Assembly: GCA_002385675.1 (NCBI GenBank)
Contig: DGDY01000135.1
Location: 1 to 5,976, forward strand
Length of the DNA: 5,976 bases
From: Anaerolineales bacterium UBA3940
GTDB lineage: Bacteria; Chloroflexota; Anaerolineae; Aggregatilineales; UBA3940
Direction: 5' to 3'
The notes beneath the pieces were generated by a model that searched no databases, was not told where the DNA came from, and saw nothing but the letters and a program-made list of their open reading frames with translations. Positions 1 through 4,943 of this stretch are shown piece by piece. A program made the position numbers and the translations under genes. How positions within the stretch are numbered: the first letter of the stretch is position 1; the number at the start of each line of letters is the position of its first letter.

Positions 1-657
<657 letters not shown>

Positions 658-713
658 GTTTCTCCTCGTTTCCTGCTGTCGGGCGCAATCAGGCTGAAGA
701 TGGTTCCGTCTCC

Positions 714-741
714 ATTGTGCCATGCCAGGCGGCAATGTCAA
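714..741 (-). promoter_or_regulatory. Sigma-70-type promoter for the NagD-like gene
   Basis: Read on the minus strand, a perfect -35 TTGACA (741-736) is followed after 16 bases by CACAAT (719-714), preceded by TGG so that it also resembles an extended -10. Transcription would start near 707, leaving about 50 bases of untranslated leader before the ATG at 657. Seen by eye only. Confidence 0.6.
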
Positions 742-752
742 GCGGGACGCTG

Positions 753-793
753 CCCCCGCTCCCGGTCGCAACTTCTGGTTGCTGGAGCGGGGG
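753..793. repeat. Strong inverted repeat between two divergent promoters
   Basis: A perfect 10-bp stem (753-762 with 784-793, CCCCCGCTCC/GGAGCGGGGG) encloses a small asymmetric internal loop and a further 5-bp stem GCAAC/GTTGC (768-772, 778-782) with a TTCTG loop. It sits between the -35 boxes of the two divergent promoters, so it should not lie in either mRNA leader. It has no adjacent T-run for use as an intrinsic terminator. It could be an operator, a cruciform-forming site or a dispersed palindromic repeat; the sequence alone does not decide. Confidence 0.6.
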
Positions 794-826
794 AGATACG
801 GGTCACAGTGGTGGGGCGCACCCGGT

Positions 827-855
827 TTGAAGGGCCTAACTGCGCACGGTACAAT
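827..855 (+). promoter_or_regulatory. Sigma-70-type promoter for the lipocalin-like gene
   Basis: TTGAAG (827-832) and TACAAT (850-855) are separated by exactly 17 bases. The predicted start near 862 gives a leader of about 55 bases before the ATG at 917. No other hexamer pair as good was seen in this intergenic region on the plus strand. Confidence 0.55.
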
Positions 856-916
856 CCAGCCGGGGATTGTAGATTGTTTGTAAAAGTAACGTCTAGATGA
901 AATAAGAGCTTTGTTT

Positions 917-2080
917 ATGGGAACTCGCACCCGGATCGTGCTGGGCGTCGTGATCATCGGCGCGGTGCTGCTTGCCGCCGCGATGTTTCTTCAGCGCGGC
1001 GACAGCCAGGCACAGGCGCGGCTGATCGCCGAGACGCCGGACACGACCGGCTTTGCCCGCGTGGAGGGGCCGCCCGAATTTGACTTCCCCGAGGCACACG
1101 GCCCGCACCCCGACTATCAAACCGAGTGGTGGTACTACACCGGCAATCTGGACACGGCTGACGGGCGACACTTCGGCTACCAGTTGACGTTCTTCCGGCG
1201 CGCGCTCCGCCCGCCCGCCGAGACTGCCGACCGCGCCTCCGGCTGGGCCGCCGATCAGGTGTACATGGCTCACTTCGCGCTGACGGACGTTGCCGGGCGC
1301 GAGCACCACGCGTTCGAGCGCTTCTCGCGCGGGGCGGCGGGGCTGGCAGGTGCGGAGTCCCCGCCGTTTGCGGTCTGGCTGGAGGACTGGCGCGTCGAGC
1401 AGACCGGCGATGACGCTTACCACCTCATTGCCGCGGCGGATGGCATCGCGCTGGAGCTTGACCTGCACGACCGGAAAGGCCCGGTTCTGCAGGGCGAGCA
1501 GGGCTACAGCCGCAAGGGTGCGGACCCGGCCAACGCATCCGCGTACTACAGCCAGACGCGGCTGACGGCTCGCGGCGAGGTGCGCGTGGGCGGCGAGGTG
1601 TTCGCCGTCGAGGGGTTGAGCTGGATGGATCACGAGTACAGCACCAGCGCGCTCGCCGAGGGGCAGGTCGGCTGGGACTGGTTCTCCATCCAGCTTGATG
1701 ACGGCAGCGAGTTCATGCTATACACTATCCGGCTGGACGACGGGCATATCGACCCGTACTCGCATGGCCTGTACGTGCATGCCGGCGGTTCAACCGAGCG
1801 TCTGCTGCACCGGGCGGGCGATTACAAGATCGAGGTGCTCGACACCTGGCGCAGCCCGCACACCGGCGCCGAGTACCCTGCTCGCTGGCGCGTACGGATC
1901 CCCGGCCAGAACCTCACCGTGGAGCTTCAGCCCTGGCTGCCCGATCAGGAGATGAACGTCTCCTACGCCTACTGGGAAGGTGCGGTGCGCGTCAGGGGCG
2001 AGCGGGACGGCGAAGCGGTCGGCGGCGCGGGCTACGTCGAGATGACAGGCTACGCCGGGTCGATGGAGGGGCAGTTCTAG
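917..2080 (+). CDS. Secreted or membrane-anchored lipocalin-like (AttH/CrtC-type, COG5621) protein
   Basis: A 387-residue protein with a basic N-terminus (MGTRTR), one hydrophobic segment at about residues 7-25 acting as signal peptide or anchor, and no lipobox cysteine. The hallmark [15 protein letters not shown] (64-78) and the second conserved patch WMDHEY (236-241), followed by a tryptophan-rich stretch, identify the family called predicted secreted hydrolase, a double-lipocalin fold related to carotenoid 1,2-hydratase CrtC and to Agrobacterium AttH. The real substrate is unknown for most members; a hydrophobic ligand outside the membrane is the usual guess. A TTG six bases earlier (911) is in frame, but the weak AAGAG (904-908) is placed better for ATG 917 (8-base gap). 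AttH-like genes often sit beside FtsX-type ABC transporter genes; none is visible here. The next gene, DsrE/YedF-like, begins 45 bases downstream with no terminator between, so they are probably co-transcribed. Confidence 0.88.
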   Translation: MGTRTRIVLGVVIIGAVLLAAAMFLQRGDSQAQARLIAETPDTTGFARVEGPPEFDFPEAHGPHPDYQTEWWYYTGNLDTADGRHFGYQLTFFRRALRPPAETADRASGWAADQVYMAHFALTDVAGREHHAFERFSRGAAGLAGAESPPFAVWLEDWRVEQTGDDAYHLIAAADGIALELDLHDRKGPVLQGEQGYSRKGADPANASAYYSQTRLTARGEVRVGGEVFAVEGLSWMDHEYSTSALAEGQVGWDWFSIQLDDGSEFMLYTIRLDDGHIDPYSHGLYVHAGGSTERLLHRAGDYKIEVLDTWRSPHTGAEYPARWRVRIPGQNLTVELQPWLPDQEMNVSYAYWEGAVRVRGERDGEAVGGAGYVEMTGYAGSMEGQF

Positions 2081-2125
2081 CTCCAACTACGGCATCTTCG
2101 TGTAGCGATAAGGGATAGAACCACC

Positions 2126-2479
2126 ATGCAGCAACCAGACAACTCCACCGTACTTCTTGTCACTCGCAACGGGATCGGGAGCACCACCGACGCCGACCTC
2201 CAGCACCGGCTGGCGAAGACGTACTTCGGGCTGCTTGCCGAACACGACATCCTGCCCAACGCCATCTGCTTCTACACGGATGGGGTGCGACTGGTGTGTG
2301 AAGGCTCGCCCGTGCTCGACGAACTGCGCGCACTCGAAGCGAAGGGCGTGCGGCTGATCATCTGTAGCACATGCCTCAATGCCTTTGGCCTGAAGGACAG
2401 CGTCGCAGTAGGTATCGTGGGCGGCATGCCGGATATTGTCGACGCGCAGTGGCGCGCCGACAAGGTCATTACACTCTAA
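2126..2479 (+). CDS. DsrE/DsrF-like protein resembling the C-terminal domain of YedF
   Basis: A 117-residue cytosolic protein covering one DsrE-like domain. It opens with the beta strand STVLLVTRNGIGS and has the family pattern YTDGVRLVCEGSPVLDELRALEAKGV (about 50-75), the di-cysteine ICSTCLNAFGL (C80, C83), then VGGMPDIVDAQWRADKVITL to the end. This closely follows the C-terminal half of the sulfurtransferase-like selenium metabolism protein YedF (TIGR03527), but the N-terminal TusA/SirA-like domain is absent. DsrE-fold proteins bind or relay sulfane sulfur through cysteine; C80 or C83 would be the candidate carrier, with C48 and C58 also present. No SelD or other selenium gene is in the window, so a selenium role is not supported beyond homology. 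AAGGGA (2110-2115) ends 10 bases before the ATG. The gene converges on rpsD with 73 bases between stops. Confidence 0.85.
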   Translation: MQQPDNSTVLLVTRNGIGSTTDADLQHRLAKTYFGLLAEHDILPNAICFYTDGVRLVCEGSPVLDELRALEAKGVRLIICSTCLNAFGLKDSVAVGIVGGMPDIVDAQWRADKVITL

Positions 2480-2498
2480 AGCAAATAGCAGCCCCTGG

Positions 2499-2534
2499 AA
2501 AAACAAAAGCCCGCGAGCACTGGCTCCGGGCTTT
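2499..2534 (-). terminator. Intrinsic terminator of rpsD
   Basis: Hairpin with an 8-bp outer stem (2506-2513 with 2527-2534, AAAGCCCG/CGGGCTTT), one bulged C (2514), a 4-bp inner stem GAGC/GCTC and an ACTG loop. On the minus strand it runs into TTTTGTTTTT (2508-2499), the U-rich tract of a terminator for rpsD. In the plus direction the downstream sequence is GC-rich, so it is a poorer terminator for the convergent DsrE-like gene, though it may serve both. Confidence 0.85.
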
Positions 2535-2552
2535 GCTGCGGCAGCGATGCGC

Positions 2553-3173
2553 CTAGACGCGGCGCACATAATACTCGACGATGAGCTGCTCTTCCACCGG
2601 CACGGGGATTTCCTCGCGCTCGGGCAAACGCTCAAGCGTCGCCGTGAAATTGTCGCGGTCCACAGAAAGGTAGGGCGGGGGCGCACCGGCCTCTTCCATC
2701 CACTGCAGGATCTGCGGGTTGCGCTGCATCTTCTCGTGGATCTGGATCGTCTGCCCCGGCTCGACAAGGTAGGACGGAATGTTCACCCGCTTGCCGTCAA
2801 CCAGCACATGGCGGTGCGAGACAAGCTGGCGTGCCGCCCAGATCGTTGCTGCGTAGCCCGCGCGGTAGACGATGTTATCCAGCCGACGCTCAAGCAGCCG
2901 CAGCAGATTGTCACCCGTGACGCCCTTCTGCTTGAGCGCGCGCTTGAAGTAGCGGCGCATCTGCCTGTCGCGGATGTTGTAAATAAACGCGAGCTTCTGC
3001 TTCTCCTCAAGCTGCCGTGCATAGTCGCTCTGGCGACCACGGCGATACTGCTGTTCGCGCCCGTGTTCCCCGGGCGGGTAGGGCCGCTTCTCGACAATAC
3101 GCTGGTACTTCGGACGCGGTACCAGCACCTCGCCAAAGCGGCGCTGCTCTTTTGCTTTGGGTCGCTTTGCCAT
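2553..3173 (-). CDS. rpsD: 30S ribosomal protein S4, cysteine-free form
   Basis: A 206-residue protein, the same length as E. coli S4. S4 is a primary 16S rRNA-binding protein that nucleates the small-subunit body. Recognisable segments are RPYPPGEHG (30-38), RRGRQSDYARQLEEKQKL (44-61), GDNLLRLLERRLDNIVYRAG (87-106) entering the S4 RNA-binding domain with ARQLVSHRHVLVDGKRVNIPS (114-134), and the C-terminal LPEREEIP...EEQLIVEYYVRR. The first about 28 residues (MAKRPKAKEQRRFGEVLVPR...) do not resemble the usual RYTGP-x-C-R-x-C-R start, and the whole protein has no cysteine, so it is a zinc-independent C-minus form. The gene is not in the usual rpsM-rpsK-rpsD-rpoA cluster but stands alone with its own promoter and terminator. 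ATG 3173-3171 is preceded by AGAGGG six bases upstream. Whether it is the sole S4 or a second copy cannot be told from the window. Confidence 0.97.
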   Translation of the reverse strand: MAKRPKAKEQRRFGEVLVPRPKYQRIVEKRPYPPGEHGREQQYRRGRQSDYARQLEEKQKLAFIYNIRDRQMRRYFKRALKQKGVTGDNLLRLLERRLDNIVYRAGYAATIWAARQLVSHRHVLVDGKRVNIPSYLVEPGQTIQIHEKMQRNPQILQWMEEAGAPPPYLSVDRDNFTATLERLPEREEIPVPVEEQLIVEYYVRRV

Positions 3174-3209
3174 GTAGTTCCCTCTACTTGATTCCGATAG
3201 CTTCTAACC

Positions 3210-3238
3210 CATATAGTTTAAGCCAACATGGGTGCCAA
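3210..3238 (-). promoter_or_regulatory. Candidate rpsD promoter
   Basis: On the minus strand TTGGCA (3238-3233) and TATATG (3215-3210) are 17 bases apart, predicting a start near 3203 and a leader of about 30 bases. A second candidate further upstream is TTGCAA (3274-3269) with CATAAT (3250-3245), spacing 18, which would give a leader of about 65 bases. One of the two is probably the rpsD promoter, as a strong terminator lies between rpsD and the next upstream promoter. Confidence 0.45.
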
Positions 3239-3335
3239 TCGCTAATTATGGTCTGTTCACCTGCCTGATTGCAAAAACTGATCCAACCGCCGCTGCGCAG
3301 AGCGGTGAGCAGCCTTCTCACCCTCCGGCTGGCAC

Positions 3336-3362
3336 AAAAAACCGGCTTGCACGCAGCCGGTT
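3336..3362 (-). terminator. Intrinsic terminator of the 3336-3645 transcript
   Basis: A perfect 8-bp stem (3340-3347 with 3355-3362, AACCGGCT/AGCCGGTT on the plus strand) with a 7-base loop is followed on the minus strand by a run of six T residues (3341-3336). In the plus direction no T-run follows. It lies more than 160 bases upstream of rpsD, so it ends a separate minus-strand transcript or attenuates one that reads toward rpsD. A second copy of the CCGGCT arm (3325-3330) could compete for the same partner. Confidence 0.88.
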
Positions 3363-3645
3363 AGAGTCACCAGGCAAGCGACAGGGCTTCAAGCAACCTC
3401 TATGGAAACAACAAGTTCGCCCGTTCTGCTCACCTGGCTCCGGCCAGGTTTTCGTCAGGCTCGCAACCTGCCGCCCTTTACCGCCCAGGGGCTGCAGGCT
3501 GTCTGTGTGCTTCCCGGTTTATCACCTTTTCGCACACTTATGGAACAAACTTAGATCGACGCTTGGCCTGTTCCACTTGCCTCGTTCAATATTGTCTTCG
3601 GCAGAACGTCTGTTGCCTCTACTTCAGTGCCTCGAAACCCTGTCT
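3336..3645 (-). ncRNA. Unidentified structured non-coding RNA, about 310 nt
   Basis: A promoter (3652-3680) and a perfect intrinsic terminator (3336-3362) frame about 310 bases with no ATG on the minus strand. Three nested long-range helices close the molecule: 3634-3644 with 3380-3390 (11 bp, one G-U), 3612-3618 with 3391-3397 (7 bp, one G-U) and 3601-3608 with 3422-3429 (8 bp, perfect). Inside are local hairpins: 3541-3547/3569-3575 (7 bp), 3505-3510/3532-3537 (6 bp), 3467-3476/3489-3498 (5 + 4 bp around a mismatch) and 3432-3438/3443-3449 (7 bp, CGGA tetraloop). The first closing helix begins almost at the predicted transcript start. The segment looks less GC-rich than the flanking genes. 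I do not find the GAGGAAAGTCC-type core of RNase P RNA, the tRNA-like 3' end of tmRNA, the SRP GGAA-loop domain or a 6S-like single rod. It could instead be a long attenuated leader for rpsD. RNA gene likely, class unknown. Confidence 0.65.
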
Positions 3646-3651
3646 ACCTTC

Positions 3652-3680
3652 AAAATATACCAGTTTATTTCACCTGTCAA
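3652..3680 (-). promoter_or_regulatory. Strong promoter of the 3336-3645 RNA
   Basis: On the minus strand a perfect TTGACA (3680-3675) and TATTTT (3657-3652) are 17 bases apart; TATATT (3659-3654) overlaps with a 15-base gap. The surroundings are AT-rich, unlike the neighbouring genes. The start would fall near 3645, at the edge of the first helix of the RNA. No reading frame with a start codon follows, which points to a stable RNA. Confidence 0.72.
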
Positions 3681-3753
3681 GGTTGATTTTGTCCAAATAA
3701 CACGATCTGTTTCTGAGAAACCGGTTGCACGCCGCGCCGCCGTGCGAAAAGTT

Positions 3754-3788
3754 GAAGAGCCGCCCCCGGGTGAGGGGAACGGCTCTTC
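3754..3788 (-). terminator. Long GC-rich hairpin, possible minus-strand terminator
   Basis: A 9-bp perfect stem (3754-3762 with 3780-3788, GAAGAGCCG/CGGCTCTTC), extendable by a wobble and an A-T pair, encloses an inner CCCC/GGGG stem. On the minus strand it is followed by AACTTTTCGC, a weak U-tract; on the plus strand by GAGAGTGGG, which is not terminator-like. A minus-strand transcript ending here would have to start in 3790-3970, where I see no convincing promoter, so the terminator role is tentative. Confidence 0.4.
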
Positions 3789-3823
3789 GAGAGTGGGTGG
3801 GTTCACTTATGTAACGTCGCAGG

Positions 3824-3867
3824 CCGCGGTTTTGTTCCCCACGCCCCGTGAGTTTTCGTTTCCGCGG
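3824..3867. repeat. Hairpin with a near-symmetric T-rich/A-rich internal loop
   Basis: The palindrome CCGCGG occurs at 3824-3829 and 3862-3867 and the two copies can pair. Inside, 3838-3843 and 3847-3852 form a second stem with a 3-base loop, containing one C-A mismatch as plus-strand RNA or a G-U pair as minus-strand RNA. The two strands of the internal loop are TTTTGTTC (3830-3837) and TTTTCGTTT (3853-3861), so it is U-rich on one strand and A-rich on the other. Role unknown; nothing else is recognised in 3790-3957 apart from short GTGAGATG repeats. Confidence 0.4.
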
Positions 3868-3957
3868 GGGTATTCCTCATGATCAACGCACGGCGCCGCG
3901 TTAGACTGGAAGGTGAGATGTGAGATGTGTTGGTACTGATTTTTCGAGTTGTGTGGT

Positions 3958-3964
3958 AAAGGAG
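3958..3964 (+). promoter_or_regulatory. Ribosome binding site fixing the YggT-family start
   Basis: AAAGGAG ends nine bases before the ATG at 3974. An upstream in-frame GTG (3920) would add 18 residues (MRCVGTDFSSCVVKEKCE) of unlikely composition and has no Shine-Dalgarno sequence, so 3974 is preferred. An ATG-TGA pair (3967-3972) lies too close to the site to compete well. Confidence 0.75.
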
Positions 3965-3973
3965 AAATGTGAG

Positions 3974-4399
3974 ATGCGTCCAGTTGAACGGTATGAAGAA
4001 GTTGAAATCGACAACGAAGGCCCGTACCGCTACCGTCGCGAGGCGGTGGTGGACGTGGGCGGCGAGCGCACGGAGATGGCGCGCCGCTTTGTGAACGTCG
4101 TGTGGCTGCTCGTCGTCATCGCCGAGATCTTCATCTGGCTGCGTGTAGCGCTGCGCCTCATCGGTGCGAACCCCGCTAACGCGTTCGCAAACTTCATCTA
4201 CGTCCTGACGGACATTCTACTGCTGCCATTCCTCACGATTGCAGGCGCGCCGGGTGCGCAGGGCTTCGTGCTGGATATCCCGGCGATCATCGGTGCGCTG
4301 GTCTACCTGTTGTTCGGCTGGGTGGTGACGAAGCTCCTGTGGCTTCTACTGAAACCGGCCCGCCGTCGCGTCGAGCGACGCGTGGATGAGGTTGAGTAA
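3974..4399 (+). CDS. YggT-family integral membrane protein
   Basis: A 141-residue protein. Residues 1-35 form a charged cytosolic tail (RYEEVEIDNEGPYRYRRE). The first membrane segment is at about 39-62 (FVNVVWLLVVIAEIFIWLRVALRL), then comes the family signature NPANAFANFIYVLTDILLLPF (66-86), which matches the NPF-x-x-F-x-Y-x-LTDPLL-x-PF pattern of YggT (PF02325), and a second membrane segment at about 102-126. The C-terminus is strongly basic (KPARRRVERRVDE). YggT proteins are small inner-membrane proteins, linked in some bacteria to osmotic tolerance or cell division, with no agreed biochemical role. They often lie near sepF or proC, which are not seen here. The N-terminal tail is longer than in minimal YggT proteins. 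It stands apart from its neighbours: an 800-base non-coding stretch on the left and a palindrome on the right. No clear promoter was found. Confidence 0.85.
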   Translation: MRPVERYEEVEIDNEGPYRYRREAVVDVGGERTEMARRFVNVVWLLVVIAEIFIWLRVALRLIGANPANAFANFIYVLTDILLLPFLTIAGAPGAQGFVLDIPAIIGALVYLLFGWVVTKLLWLLLKPARRRVERRVDEVE

Positions 4400-4417
4400 G
4401 GGTCGAGGAGACTGTAT

Positions 4418-4466
4418 TCGTCGGGCAGTGCAGGGGCGGCTCTCAGAGCCGCCCCTGCTCGTCGGG
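4418..4466. repeat. 29-base perfect palindrome flanked by an 8-base direct repeat
   Basis: A perfect 13-bp stem (4430-4442 with 4446-4458, GCAGGGGCGGCTC/GAGCCGCCCCTGC) has a TCA loop. Identical copies of TCGTCGGG flank it at 4418-4425 and 4459-4466. Neither strand has a following T-run, so it is not a standard intrinsic terminator, although it lies just after the YggT-family stop and may still stop or protect that mRNA. The flanking repeat recalls a target-site duplication around a small palindromic (REP- or MITE-like) element; four extra bases on the left leave that uncertain. Confidence 0.7.
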
Positions 4467-4503
4467 ATAACCTCGCTGCCCGCATGCCCCCACGTGCGAT
4501 CTC

Positions 4504-4512
4504 TGCTACAAT
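4504..4512 (+). promoter_or_regulatory. Extended -10 promoter of the cupin-endonuclease operon
   Basis: TGCTACAAT is an extended -10 element (TGn plus TACAAT). No good -35 hexamer is seen at the right distance, which extended -10 promoters tolerate. The start would fall near 4519, only about 17 bases before the ATG at 4536 and just ahead of the ribosome binding site. Confidence 0.5.
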
Positions 4513-4535
4513 CAATCCGCATCAGGAGGGGGCCG

Positions 4536-4910
4536 ATGAGCCAGAATGCGATCCGCGTGGTCAACCTCGCCGAAAAGTTTGCGCAGATTGGCGAACCCTG
4601 GCAGCCGCGCATCGCCGGAGAGATTAACGACACACACGTCAAGCTCGCGAAGCTGCATGGCGAGTTTGTATGGCATCACCACGAGAACGAGGACGAACTG
4701 TTCTACGTGGTGAAGGGGCGGCTGTGCATTAAGCTGCGTGACCGCGACCTGTGGGTAGGGGAGGGTGAGTTCGTCATCATCCCGCGCGGGGTTGAGCACA
4801 AGCCGATCGCCGAAGACGAGGTCCACGTGCTGCTGCTGGAGCCCAGGACGACACTCAACACCGGCAACGTCCGAGACGAGCGGACTGTCGAACAACCGGA
4901 ATGGATTTAA
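4536..4910 (+). CDS. Small single-domain cupin protein
   Basis: A 124-residue protein with both cupin motifs intact. Motif 1 is G42-x4-H47-x-H49-x4-E54-x6-G61 (HHHENEDELFYVVKG); motif 2 is G77-x5-P83-x-G85-x2-H88 (GEFVIIPRGVEH). H47, H49, E54 and H88 are the expected metal ligands. It belongs to the short cupins annotated as mannose-6-phosphate isomerase-like or simply cupin-domain proteins; such similarity does not fix a reaction, and the role may be binding, isomerisation or dioxygenation. The N-terminus (VVNLAEKFAQIGEPWQPRIAGEIND) is common in this subgroup. AGGAGG (4524-4529) sits six bases before the ATG, so in-frame codons reaching back to 4386 are not used. The endonuclease gene follows 33 bases later, apparently in the same transcript. 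Confidence 0.87.
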   Translation: MSQNAIRVVNLAEKFAQIGEPWQPRIAGEINDTHVKLAKLHGEFVWHHHENEDELFYVVKGRLCIKLRDRDLWVGEGEFVIIPRGVEHKPIAEDEVHVLLLEPRTTLNTGNVRDERTVEQPEWI

Positions 4911-4929
4911 CACAACAACCCCACACGAC

Positions 4930-4935
4930 AGGAGG
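4930..4935 (+). promoter_or_regulatory. Ribosome binding site supporting a TTG start
   Basis: A perfect AGGAGG lies eight bases before TTG 4944. The next in-frame ATG is about 25 codons inside the TIM barrel's first conserved strand and helix, so TTG is the initiator. Confidence 0.85.
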
Positions 4936-4943
4936 CGACTGAC

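Noticed and set aside
893..1633. 246-codon open frame on the minus strand
   Set aside because: It is antisense to the lipocalin-like gene, with shadow-like composition and no plausible domain.
2087..2767. 226-codon open frame on the minus strand
   Set aside because: It overlaps both the DsrE-like gene (antisense) and the 3' part of rpsD in another frame and crosses the terminator; no domain.
2436..3191. 251-codon open frame on the plus strand
   Set aside because: It is antisense to rpsD, a conserved ribosomal protein gene.
3352..3380. 5S rRNA-like string GCCTGGTGACT on the minus strand
   Set aside because: It resembles the first bases of 5S rRNA, but a terminator follows within a few bases and no 5S body is present.
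3541..3577. Short GTG-initiated peptide (12 codons) inside the RNA, after GAGGCAA on the minus strand
   Set aside because: The spacing to the weak GAGG is short, the codons coincide with a 7-bp hairpin arm, and there is no ATG; chance is more likely.
3336..3645. Assignment of the RNA as tmRNA or RNase P RNA
   Set aside because: There is no GGTTCRA...CCA tRNA-like 3' end, and no GGAAAGTC core with its ACAGAA partner. In RNase P RNA the P4 3' strand lies between the P2 and P1 3' strands, but here the corresponding helices abut directly.
3232..3882. 216-codon open frame on the plus strand through the non-coding stretch
   Set aside because: No Shine-Dalgarno site, irregular composition (Pro/Ser/Arg/Leu-rich low-similarity text), and it runs antisense through the RNA promoter, helices and terminator.
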